A stretch of 8,463 nucleotides of DNA from Alphaproteobacteria bacterium (GCA_015232485.1 JADFZP010000119.1:1-8463), one strand, 5' to 3'; shown: positions 1-6,507, numbered from the stretch's first letter. The notes: a model not told the origin generated them from the letters alone. Made by a program: numbers and translations.

Positions 1-661
1 GATCGGCCAGCCGACGCACGAAACGCTCGGCCCCGCCCGTGCTGCCGGGAATCAGCCGCAGCAGCCGCCCCTGGCCGGCGCCGTCGACATGGATCAGGGC
101 CAGGGCATAGCCCTCGCCGACGCCCTCGGGCGCCTGGAACACGGACAGCGGCCGCGCCATCATCGGGGCGAGCGCGGTCTCGGCCCGTGACAGGCGATCG
201 GCCTCGGCCGCCGCCCCCACGGCGCCTTGATGCCGGTGGCGGCGCGCCGCCTTGACGATGACGTCCAGGCTGCCGTGGCGGGCGATCTCGCGCACCACGG
301 CGCCGGGTTCGAAGGTGTCACCCAAGATTCGCTCGATCTGCGACAGCGCCTGGGCGTAGCGGCTGTTGTTCGAGCGGTTGGCGGGATCGTCGCCAAACAC
401 CAGACGCACCGCGATCATCAGCGGATTTCGCCGGGTCGCCTTGGTGATTTTGATGCGCCGACCGGCGAAGGCCAGGAACTCGTCCTCGAAGCTTTGGCCG
501 GCGCGGTGCAGCGCGTAGACCTTCTCCAGCGTGTGATACAGGCTGTCATTGGTGCGGTCGGCGCCGGCCGTGAACCGCATCGCGGCGTCGAGCGCATCCT
601 GGAACAATGCCTGTATGTCAGGATGGTTGCGCCGGCGATCCCGGGAAACGGCCGCGTTCAT
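1..661 (-). CDS. Unrecognised protein, N-terminal part (runs off left edge)
   Basis: Reading leftward from an ATG at 661-659, the frame stays open for 220 codons to the window edge, so the C-terminus is missing. An AGGGG stretch lies just upstream of the ATG and could be a ribosome site. The protein starts MNAAVSRDRRRNHPDIQALF and is soluble-looking, with no signal peptide or membrane segment. An N-terminal helical part (about residues 13-75, with SLYHTLEKVYALHRAG) is followed by a conserved-looking stretch (about 80-110, with RLVFGDDPANRSNNSRYAQAL), then an Ala/Arg-rich helix and the start of a more beta-like part (about 185-220). From memory, the pattern SLY..L..VY.LHR...VRLVFGDD...SRYA.AL resembles uncharacterised alphaproteobacterial proteins; I cannot name a family or function. 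It is transcribed divergently from coxB. The plus-strand frame 227-724 over the same DNA is arginine/glycine-rich and looks like a shadow. I am fairly sure it is a gene and unsure of its role. Confidence 0.7.
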   Translation of the reverse strand, partial: MNAAVSRDRRRNHPDIQALFQDALDAAMRFTAGADRTNDSLYHTLEKVYALHRAGQSFEDEFLAFAGRRIKITKATRRNPLMIAVRLVFGDDPANRSNNSRYAQALSQIERILGDTFEPGAVVREIARHGSLDVIVKAARRHRHQGAVGAAAEADRLSRAETALAPMMARPLSVFQAPEGVGEGYALALIHVDGAGQGRLLRLIPGSTGGAERFVRRLAD

Positions 662-885
662 CGCCCCTGTCACCCTTCTGGTTGCCGGTCAAAGCGTCGC
701 CGATTGTGGCAGGAAATCGCATAAAGCGAAAGAGTGCTGGGGGATTTCGAGTCACTTTTGGGGCGTTTCCGATTTCCGCCTAGCTCGACAAGGATAATCC
801 GCAACGGCCGAGCGCCTATTGGCGTGGGCCGGGCGCGTCCCCATCTGCAACTTCGGCGTCACATTGCCTACGGGGCGCGAAAATC
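662..885. promoter_or_regulatory. Divergent intergenic region, likely cox operon promoter
   Basis: This 224-base gap separates the divergent starts of the left-edge gene (661, minus) and coxB (886, plus), so the promoters of both should lie here. A GATAAT hexamer at 793-798 could be a -10 element for coxB, but I see no good TTGACA-like partner 16-18 bases upstream. I found no FNR/FixK-type TTGAT-N4-ATCAA box and no terminator. The promoter role is inferred from layout rather than from a strong motif. Confidence 0.3.
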
Positions 886-1692
886 ATGAGATTCATCCCA
901 GCCGCCCTCGCGGCGGCCCTTCTTGGCGCGTTTCCGGCCCAGGCCGAGATGGCGCGGCCCTGGCAGATCCAGATGCAGGATCCCGCCTCGCCAACCATGG
1001 AGATGATCCGCAGCCTGAACGACACGCTGAATCTGATCATCGTGGCGATCACCGTTCTGGTGCTCGGCCTCGTCGCCTTCATCCTGTGGCGGTTCCGCGC
1101 CAGCCGCAATCCCGAGCCGGCGCGCTGGTCGCACAACACCGCGCTGGAGTTGGCGTGGACCACGCTGCCGGTGCTGATCCTGGTGGCGATCGCCTTTCCA
1201 TCCTTCCGCCTGCTCTACTTCATGGACCGGGCGCAAGAGGCCGACATGACCATCAAGGTCACCGGCCACCAATGGTACTGGTCATACGAGTACCCCGATC
1301 ACGGCGTCTCGTTCGACGCGAACATGATCCAGGACGCCGATCTCAAACCCGGACAGCCGCGCATGCTGGCCACCGACAACCATGTCGTGGTGCCGGTGGG
1401 CGCGAGCGTCAGGTTGCTGATGACCGCCGACGACGTGATCCACTCGTGGGCGGTGCCGGCCTTGGGGGTGAAGACCGACAACGTGCCGGGGCGACTCAAC
1501 GAGACCTGGTTCAAGCCGCTGCGGGCCGGACTCTGGTACGGCATGTGCTCGGAGCTGTGCGGCGTCAACCACGCGTTCATGCCGATCACCGTCGAGGCGG
1601 TTCCGCCCGACCAGTTCCAGGCGTGGACCGAACGCATGAAGGCCGAGGCGCCCGGCGGCACCGCCCTCGCCCGCGCCGAGGAGGGACAATGA
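886..1692 (+). CDS. coxB: Cytochrome c oxidase subunit II (CuA subunit)
   Basis: Subunit II of an aa3-type oxidase accepts electrons from cytochrome c at its periplasmic binuclear CuA centre and passes them to haem a in subunit I. The 268-residue protein has a signal peptide (residues 1-20, cleavage expected after AQA), two membrane helices (about 48-68 and 93-112) and a C-terminal cupredoxin domain. The aromatic electron-entry motif GHQWYWSYEY lies at 127-136. All CuA ligands are visible: His186, Cys221, Glu223 (backbone), Cys225, His229 and Met232, in CSELCGVNHAFM. No cytochrome c domain is fused to the C-terminus, so the electron donor must be a separate cytochrome. The ATG at 886 is chosen because it gives an intact signal peptide; the ribosome site is weak (GGGG at 872-875). 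The stop overlaps the coxA start in an ATGA, implying translational coupling. Length and motifs fit the family well. Confidence 0.97.
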   Translation: MRFIPAALAAALLGAFPAQAEMARPWQIQMQDPASPTMEMIRSLNDTLNLIIVAITVLVLGLVAFILWRFRASRNPEPARWSHNTALELAWTTLPVLILVAIAFPSFRLLYFMDRAQEADMTIKVTGHQWYWSYEYPDHGVSFDANMIQDADLKPGQPRMLATDNHVVVPVGASVRLLMTADDVIHSWAVPALGVKTDNVPGRLNETWFKPLRAGLWYGMCSELCGVNHAFMPITVEAVPPDQFQAWTERMKAEAPGGTALARAEEGQ

Positions 1693-3284
1693 CCGCCTCG
1701 CAATCCCATTCCGCCCATCACGCGCCCAGCGGCTGGCGGCGCTGGCTGTTTTCGACCAATCACAAGGACATCGGCACCATGTATCTGGTGCTGTCGGTGG
1801 TGGCCGCCATGATCGGCGGCGCCATGTCGGTGTTCATCCGCCTGGAACTGATGGCGCCCGGCATCCAATGGACCGGCGGCGACCACCAGCTCTACAACGC
1901 GATGGTCACCGCGCACGGCGTCTTGATGGTGTTCTTCGTGGTGATGCCGGCCCTGATCGGCGGCTTCGGCAACTGGTTCGTGCCGTTGATGATCGGCGCG
2001 CCCGACATGGCCTTCCCGCGCATGAACAACATCAGCTTCTGGCTGCTGGTGCCGGCCTTGGCCTTGCTGGTGATCGCCCTGTTCACCGGCTCGATGCCGG
2101 GCACCGGCTGGACGCTGTATCCGCCGCTTTCGACCATCGGCCATCCCGACGCGGCGGTCGATTACGCCATCCTGGCTTTGCATCTGGCGGGCGTCTCGTC
2201 GATCCTGGGGGCGATCAACTTCATCACCACCATCGTCAACATGCGCGCGCCGGGCATGACCATCCATCGCATGCCGCTGTTCGTCTGGGCCATGTTGATC
2301 ACGGCGGTGCTCTTGCTGCTGGCCGTTCCGGTGCTGGCCGGGGCGCTGACCATGCTGCTGACCGACCGCAATTTCGGCACCGCCTTCTTCAACCCGGCGG
2401 GCGGCGGCGACCCGGTGCTGTATCAGCACCTGTTCTGGTTCTTCGGCCATCCCGAGGTCTACATCATGATCCTGCCGGCCTTCGGGATCATCAGCCACAT
2501 CATCTCGACCTTCTCGAAGAAGCCGGTGTTCGGCTATCTGGGCATGGCCTACGCGATGGTGTCGATCGCCGTGATCGGCTTCATCGTGTGGGCGCACCAC
2601 ATGTTCACCTCGGGCCTGAGCGTCGACACGCGCGCCTATTTCACCGCCGCCACCATGATCATCGCGGTGCCCACCGGCATCAAGGTGTTCAGTTGGCTGG
2701 CCACCATGTGGGGTGGATCGATCGAGCTGAAGACGCCGATGCTGTGGGCGATGGGCTTCGTGGCCCTGTTCACGATGGGCGGCGTGACCGGCGTGGTGCT
2801 GGCCAATTCCGGCGTCGACATCGCGCTGCACGACACCTATTACGTGGTCGCCCATTTCCATTACGTGCTGTCGCTGGGCGCCGTCTTCGCGATGTTCGCG
2901 GGGTTCTATTACTGGATCGGCAAGATGTCGGGCCACCAGTATCCCGAGACTTTGGGCAAGATCCATTTCTGGATGATGTTCATCGGCGCCAACCTGACCT
3001 TCTTCCCGCAGCACTTCTTAGGGCTGGCCGGCATGCCGCGCCGCATCCCCGACTATCCCGACGCCTATGCGGGCTGGAACATGATCTCGTCGCTGGGCGC
3101 CTTCCTGGGCTTCGCGGGCGCGCTGTTCTTCCTGTACGTGGTGTGGCGCACCTTCGCGGTCGGCCAGCGGATCGCCGCCAACCCGTGGGGAGCCGGCGCC
3201 ACCACCCTGGAATGGACGGTGTCGTCGCCGCCGCCCCTGCACAGCTTCGAGAAATTGCCGCATTTCGGCCAGCCGGCGGAGTGA
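1689..3284 (+). CDS. coxA: Cytochrome c oxidase subunit I (haem a, haem a3-CuB)
   Basis: This is the catalytic subunit, which reduces O2 to water and pumps protons across the inner membrane. It has 531 residues and 12 expected membrane helices. Haem a ligands are His76 (TAHGVLM) and His391; His389 binds haem a3 (VVAHFHYVLS). CuB ligands are His254, His303 and His304, and Tyr258 in GHPEVY is the residue cross-linked to His254. Glu256 in the same motif and Asp106 (GAPDMAFPRMNN) belong to the D-channel, and Lys332 (PTGIKVFSWLATM) to the K-channel, which marks an A1-type oxidase. The start at 1689 overlaps the coxB stop (ATGA). The same frame is open back to 819, but that part lies over coxB in another frame and is arginine-rich, so it is not coding; MTASQSH... 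followed by STNHKDIGTMY is the normal N-terminus. ctaG follows after 4 bases. Confidence 0.98.
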   Translation: MTASQSHSAHHAPSGWRRWLFSTNHKDIGTMYLVLSVVAAMIGGAMSVFIRLELMAPGIQWTGGDHQLYNAMVTAHGVLMVFFVVMPALIGGFGNWFVPLMIGAPDMAFPRMNNISFWLLVPALALLVIALFTGSMPGTGWTLYPPLSTIGHPDAAVDYAILALHLAGVSSILGAINFITTIVNMRAPGMTIHRMPLFVWAMLITAVLLLLAVPVLAGALTMLLTDRNFGTAFFNPAGGGDPVLYQHLFWFFGHPEVYIMILPAFGIISHIISTFSKKPVFGYLGMAYAMVSIAVIGFIVWAHHMFTSGLSVDTRAYFTAATMIIAVPTGIKVFSWLATMWGGSIELKTPMLWAMGFVALFTMGGVTGVVLANSGVDIALHDTYYVVAHFHYVLSLGAVFAMFAGFYYWIGKMSGHQYPETLGKIHFWMMFIGANLTFFPQHFLGLAGMPRRIPDYPDAYAGWNMISSLGAFLGFAGALFFLYVVWRTFAVGQRIAANPWGAGATTLEWTVSSPPPLHSFEKLPHFGQPAE

Positions 3285-3288
3285 GGCG

Positions 3289-3816
3289 ATGCGACGCGCC
3301 AAGACCCTGACCGTCGCCCTGTCGCTGGTGGCCGTCGTGGCGATGGGCGGCTTGGTGGCGGCCTCGGTGCCGCTTTACCGCCTGTTCTGCGAGGTCACCG
3401 GCCTGGGCGGCACGACGCGCCAAGCCGAGGCCGGCGCGCCTGCGCCGCCAAGCGACGCCATGGTGACGGTACGCTTCGACGCCAATGTGAACAGCAAGCT
3501 GCCCTGGCGCTTCCAGCCGGACCAGCCGCAAATGCGCGTCCGCCTGGGCGAGACCGTGCTGGCCAGCTACACCGCCGAGAATCTGTCGGCCGAGCCGATC
3601 ACCGGAACGGCGACCTACAACGTGACCCCCGCCAAGGCGGGGCAGTTCTTCAACAAGGTCGAATGCTTCTGCTTCACCGAGCAGCATTTGGCGCCCGGCC
3701 AGACGGTTCACATGCCGGTCGCCTTCTGGGTCGACCCGGCGCTGGTCGTCGATCCCGACACCAACGAGGTCGGCACCATCACGCTGTCCTACACCTTCTT
3801 CAGGGGATCGCCATGA
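3289..3816 (+). CDS. ctaG: Cox11/CtaG copper chaperone for CuB insertion
   Basis: Cox11 is anchored in the inner membrane and delivers copper to the CuB site of subunit I. The 175-residue protein has a short cytoplasmic N-terminus, one membrane helix (about 7-27) and a periplasmic immunoglobulin-like domain. Diagnostic features are the juxtamembrane VPLYRLFCEVTGLGGT (27-42, with Cys34) and the copper-binding CFCF at 126-129 (Cys126 and Cys128) within FNKVECFCFTEQ. It is slightly shorter than many homologues, at the N-terminus. The start is 4 bases after the coxA stop, and the GGAG at 3278-3281 inside the end of coxA is well placed as its ribosome site. Its stop overlaps the coxC start (ATGA). 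In many alphaproteobacteria ctaB lies between coxA and ctaG; here there is no room for it. This is the oxidase-assembly CtaG, not the unrelated Bacillus-type CtaG. Confidence 0.96.
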   Translation: MRRAKTLTVALSLVAVVAMGGLVAASVPLYRLFCEVTGLGGTTRQAEAGAPAPPSDAMVTVRFDANVNSKLPWRFQPDQPQMRVRLGETVLASYTAENLSAEPITGTATYNVTPAKAGQFFNKVECFCFTEQHLAPGQTVHMPVAFWVDPALVVDPDTNEVGTITLSYTFFRGSP

Positions 3817-4601
3817 GCGACGCCACGCAGCAGCACCCGTACCATCTGGTCGACCCCAGCCCGTGGCCGGCGCTGGGCTCGCTCGCCGCCTTCCTGGCCG
3901 CCTTCGGGGCGGTGCGATGGTGGCACGGCGGCTCGCCCTGGATTTGGGCGCTGGGCATCGCCACGGTTCTGGCCACCATGGCCCTATGGTGGCGCGACGT
4001 GGTGCGCGAGGCGGCGCACGGTTCGCACACCCCGGTGGTGCGCCACGGCCTGCGGGTCGGCATGGCGCTGTTCATCATCTCGGAGGTGATGTTCTTCGCA
4101 GCCTTCTTCTGGGCGTTCTTCAACGCCGCGCTGGGCGTCAATCCCCAGGTCGAGGCGTGGCCTCCCCTGGGCATCGAGCCGCTGGACACCTGGGACCTGC
4201 CCTTCCTCAACACGCTGATCCTGCTGTCTTCGGGCCTGACCTTGAATTGGGCGCATCACTCGCTGCTCGAGGGCGATCGGCGCGACGTGATCCGCGCCCT
4301 GGCGCTGACCGTGGCGTTGGGGGTGGTCTTCCTGATCTTGCAGGCGATCGAATACGGCCACGCCACCTTCGGCTTCCGCGAGGGCGTGTTCCCGACCGTG
4401 TTCTACATGGCCACCGGCTTCCACGGCTTCCACGTCCTGGTCGGCGTGTGCTTCCTAAGCGTCAACCTGGTCCGCGTGATGCGCGGCCATTTCAGCCCCG
4501 AGCACCATGTCGGATTCGAGGCGTCGGCCTGGTATTGGCACTTCGTCGACGTGGTGTGGATCTTCCTGTTCGTGTGGGTCTATTGGTGGGGCGGGGCTTG
4601 A
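3813..4601 (+). CDS. coxC: Cytochrome c oxidase subunit III
   Basis: Subunit III is a structural membrane subunit that stabilises the oxidase and supports proton uptake by subunit I. The 262-residue protein has seven expected membrane helices. Family signatures are the N-terminal HPYHLVDPSPWP (8-19), the conserved acidic residue Glu91 in IISEVMFFAAFFWAF, LNTLILLSSG (132-141), ATGFHGFHVLVG (200-211) and the C-terminal WYWHFVDVVWIFLF (240-253). The start at 3813 overlaps the ctaG stop (ATGA), and AGGGG about 5 bases upstream is a reasonable ribosome site. The frame is open further upstream to 3663, but that portion lies over ctaG and is histidine/arginine-rich, so it is a shadow. The gene ends the recognisable oxidase operon; no DUF983 or SURF1 gene follows. 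The protein's length and motifs are ordinary for the family. Confidence 0.97.
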   Translation: MSDATQQHPYHLVDPSPWPALGSLAAFLAAFGAVRWWHGGSPWIWALGIATVLATMALWWRDVVREAAHGSHTPVVRHGLRVGMALFIISEVMFFAAFFWAFFNAALGVNPQVEAWPPLGIEPLDTWDLPFLNTLILLSSGLTLNWAHHSLLEGDRRDVIRALALTVALGVVFLILQAIEYGHATFGFREGVFPTVFYMATGFHGFHVLVGVCFLSVNLVRVMRGHFSPEHHVGFEASAWYWHFVDVVWIFLFVWVYWWGGA

Positions 4602-4632
4602 CGCCGGCCGGGCGGCGCGCTTTGCTCAGCCG

Positions 4633-5055
4633 ATGATGAGGCAAGCGCGCACCCGCATCCAGATCGCCACCCGCGGCAAGGGCTTCACCGATCTGGGGCC
4701 GCAAATCGCCGCCTGGGTGGCCGGCCAGGGCATCCGCGACGGATTGCTGACGGTGTTCTGCCGCCACACCTCGGCCTCGCTGATCATCCAGGAGAACGCC
4801 GACCCCGACGTTCTGCGCGACCTCGAGGCGTTCTTCCTGCGCTTGGTGCGGGAAGACCCCGCGCTTTACCGCCATCGCGACGAGGGGCCGGACGACATGC
4901 CGGCCCATATCCGCGCCGCCCTGACCAACGCCAGCCTGTCGATCCCGGTCGAGGCCGGGCGACCGGGACTAGGCACCTGGCAAGGCGTCTTCCTGTTCGA
5001 GCACCGCGACGCGCCGCACCGCCGCGACATCGCCTTGCACCTGATCGGTGAATGA
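4633..5055 (+). CDS. YjbQ/UPF0047 family protein (secondary thiamine-phosphate synthase type)
   Basis: This is a 140-residue single-domain cytosolic protein of the YjbQ/UPF0047 family. E. coli YjbQ has been reported to have weak thiamine-phosphate synthase activity, but the true role of the family is unsettled. Visible signatures are GLLTVFCRHTSASL (37-50, His45), IQENADPDV (52-60), the acidic/His stretch HRDEGPDDMPAHIRAAL (81-97) and the C-terminal GTWQGVFLFEHRDAPHRR (114-131). The conserved histidines and Glu/Asp residues are those thought to form the metal-containing active site. Two adjacent ATGs (4633, 4636) could start it, and both give the usual length of about 140; neither has a strong ribosome site. 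The frame is open upstream to 4507 but that part overlaps coxC and is not family-like. The gene begins 31 bases after coxC without a terminator, so it is probably read with the cox operon, though a functional link is not known. Confidence 0.93.
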   Translation: MMRQARTRIQIATRGKGFTDLGPQIAAWVAGQGIRDGLLTVFCRHTSASLIIQENADPDVLRDLEAFFLRLVREDPALYRHRDEGPDDMPAHIRAALTNASLSIPVEAGRPGLGTWQGVFLFEHRDAPHRRDIALHLIGE

Positions 5056-5150
5056 TCCTACCTCGAAATCGCCGCCCGCCTCACCTTCCGTCCACGCGAA
5101 GCCCGGTCGCCGCCATGCCATCTTCTTTGGAGTAGGCGACAACTCCCAAG

Positions 5151-5160
5151 GGGGCGCCCC
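5151..5160 (+). promoter_or_regulatory. GC palindrome overlapping the ribosome site of the pilin-like gene
   Basis: GGGGCGCCCC is a perfect 10-base palindrome directly against the GTG at 5161, and it shares four of its G residues with the AAGGGGG ribosome site (5148-5154). A GGAGT/ACTCC inverted repeat (about 5130-5146) lies just upstream. The two together could lower translation initiation, but short GC palindromes are common in DNA of this composition. Confidence 0.2.
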
Positions 5161-5379
5161 GTGCGCGAGCATTGGCTGCTGGCAGATGAAGAAGGGCGAA
5201 CGGGCATTGGCTACGCCCTGATCGGGCTGCTGATCGCGGTGGCGGTCGGCACTTCGGCGATGTCGCTCGGCTCGGCGGTGAGCGGAGCCTTCGGCCGGCT
5301 GGCCGAGCGCATCGAGGCGGCCGCGCCTCAGACCGTCATCAAGCCGTCCGAGCGAAGCCGCGTCATTCGCGATCGATGA
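5161..5379 (+). CDS. Small Flp/Fap pilin-like membrane protein
   Basis: This 72-residue protein, with a GTG start, has the layout of a Flp-type (type IVb) pilin: a short charged leader ending in a glycine (DEEG, Gly12), then a hydrophobic helix (about 15-41, GIGYALIGLLIAVAVGTSAM...) and a short amphipathic tail. In the family, prepilin peptidase (TadV/CpaA type) cuts after the Gly of G-XXXX-E-Y. Here Tyr18 is in place but the Glu at +5 is replaced by Gly17. The tail (50-72) is longer and more charged than in classical Flp pilins. An AAGGGGG at 5148-5154, six bases before the GTG, supports this start. No tad/cpa assembly genes are present nearby, so it is an orphan here. It may be a divergent pilin, a pseudopilin, or simply a small membrane protein. 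The gene is probable; the pilin assignment is an inference from motif layout. Confidence 0.65.
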   Translation: MREHWLLADEEGRTGIGYALIGLLIAVAVGTSAMSLGSAVSGAFGRLAERIEAAAPQTVIKPSERSRVIRDR

Positions 5380-5596
5380 TCGGCCCCGGCGCCGCCGGCA
5401 ACTCGAGATAGGGCGACGGTCCCGGCCATCCCGGATCGCCCAGCAACATGGCCTGCGCGCCGGGCAGCGGATCGGTGTAGCAGGTTGGATCGCCCAGCGA
5501 GTCGTAGCAAAAAAGGGGCGGCGGCGGCACGGTGTCTTCGATCCGGCCGCAACCGCCCAGGCACAGGAAGGATAGCAAGGAAGCCCAGAACCGCAT
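5363..5596 (-). CDS. Small predicted lipoprotein
   Basis: This 77-residue minus-strand protein has a clear lipoprotein signal: MRFWASLLSFLCLGGC, with lipobox LGGC and the lipidated Cys16. The mature part is only about 62 residues, is Pro/Gly-rich, and contains two further cysteines in LFCYDSLGDPTCYTDPLP (28-45) that could form a disulphide. From memory, tiny lipoproteins with a CY-x(6)-CY-x-x-PLPG pattern occur widely in Rhodospirillales, with no known function. The start at 5596 is chosen because it places the hydrophobic segment at the N-terminus; the frame runs upstream to 5683 but that adds an arginine-rich stretch unlike a signal peptide. No clear ribosome site is visible. The gene converges on the pilin-like gene and overlaps its last 17 bases. 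Residue 18 (Arg) after the Cys does not suggest inner-membrane retention by the Asp+2 rule (position +2 is Gly), so outer-membrane placement is likely. Confidence 0.68.
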   Translation of the reverse strand: MRFWASLLSFLCLGGCGRIEDTVPPPPLFCYDSLGDPTCYTDPLPGAQAMLLGDPGWPGPSPYLELPAAPGPIIDRE

Positions 5597-5700
5597 GAGG
5601 ACCAGATGGCCCGATCGCCTGGGCCGATCCATTCCCCGGACGGGGACCATTTCGGCGCGTCGGGTGACGCCTTCCAGGCGCATGACGATTGGGCTATGTA

Positions 5701-6507
5701 ATGGGCATGACAGCCCATCTCTCCGACACCGACAGGCTTCGGCGCATCCACGGCCTGCGCAACCGCGTCAAGTTTCTGTACGAGGCGCATACGGGCTTCC
5801 GCAACGCGCTGATCGTATTCGACCTCGCCACGGTGGCGTTCTTCCTGGCCACCACCTTCATGGCGATGGAGGACTGGATCCGCTGGACGGATTACGCCAT
5901 CGGCTCGGTGCTGGCCTTGGATCTCGGCTGTCGCGCCTGGGTCGCCCGCGACCTCAGGCGGTTCATCGTCTCGCTGTGGACGCTGATCGACGTCGTGGTC
6001 ATTCTGACGATGTTCGCGCCGCTGGTGGCCGGCGGCTATGGCTTCCTGCGGATCATGCGCGCCCTGCGCCTGCTGCGCAGCTACGCCGTGCTGCGGCAGA
6101 TCCGCGGCGCCAATCCCTGGGTCGCGCAAAACCACGAGCGGATCGAGTCGGCCACCACGCTGCTGGTCTTCGTGTTCATCGTCTCGGCGCTGGTCTATGT
6201 CGATCAGGTGGGCACCAACAAATCCATCGAGAATTACCTCGACGCCGTTTACTTCACCGTCACCACGCTGACCACCACCGGGTTCGGCGACATCACCCTG
6301 GTCGGCCAGCATGGGCGTCTGCTCGCCATCATGATCATGGTGGTCGGGGTCGGGCTGTTCGTGCGCTTCGCCCAGGCGATGTTCCGGCCGGCCAAGGTCT
6401 TTTGCGAATGCCCCGAATGCGGCCTTACCCGTCACGACCTCGACGCCGTACACTGCAAGCATTGCGGCCATATGATGCACATAAAGACCGAGGGACAGGG
6501 GGATTAG
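5701..6507 (+). CDS. Voltage-gated-type potassium channel with C-terminal zinc ribbon
   Basis: This is a 268-residue inner-membrane cation channel of the six-helix voltage-gated superfamily. Helices S1-S3 lie at about 35-55, 63-83 and 91-112. S4 (114-135) carries arginines at every third position (Arg117, 120, 123, 126), the pattern of a voltage sensor. S5 (about 150-168) and S6 (204-226) flank the pore loop DAVYFTVTTLTTTGFGDI, whose GFGD (194-197) replaces the usual GYGD of K+ selectivity filters. After S6 comes a cytoplasmic tail with CPEC (237-240) and CKHC (252-255), each followed by Gly: a zinc-ribbon layout, in place of the RCK/KTN or cyclic-nucleotide domain found in better-known channels. 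The frame opens at a TTG (5689); ATG 5701 or 5707 are likelier starts, and none has a strong ribosome site. The gene stands alone, divergent from the small lipoprotein. K+ selectivity is inferred. Confidence 0.9.
   Translation: MGMTAHLSDTDRLRRIHGLRNRVKFLYEAHTGFRNALIVFDLATVAFFLATTFMAMEDWIRWTDYAIGSVLALDLGCRAWVARDLRRFIVSLWTLIDVVVILTMFAPLVAGGYGFLRIMRALRLLRSYAVLRQIRGANPWVAQNHERIESATTLLVFVFIVSALVYVDQVGTNKSIENYLDAVYFTVTTLTTTGFGDITLVGQHGRLLAIMIMVVGVGLFVRFAQAMFRPAKVFCECPECGLTRHDLDAVHCKHCGHMMHIKTEGQGD

Noticed and set aside
227..724. 165-codon plus-strand frame at the left edge
   Set aside because: The minus-strand frame over the same DNA has a better start and more protein-like composition, and it runs off the edge; the plus frame also extends across the intergenic region.
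819..1688. In-frame upstream extension of coxA, giving an 821-residue frame
   Set aside because: It lies over coxB in another frame, is Arg/Gly-rich, and the family N-terminus fits ATG 1689 with an ATGA overlap.
1299..3014. 571-codon open frame on the minus strand opposite coxB and coxA
   Set aside because: It is His/Gln/Arg/Gly-rich, as expected from the complement of a GC-rich codon-biased gene; coxA on the plus strand is certain.
1868..3310. 480-codon plus-strand frame overlapping coxA
   Set aside because: Arg/His/Gly-rich out-of-frame reading of coxA, with no recognisable domain.
5056..5160. Terminator or small RNA between yjbQ and the pilin-like gene
   Set aside because: No hairpin followed by T-run and no recognisable RNA; only short inverted repeats next to the GTG.
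4969..6480. 503-codon minus-strand frame across yjbQ, the lipoprotein and the channel
   Set aside because: It crosses several convincing genes and an intergenic gap, and its composition is that of a shadow frame.
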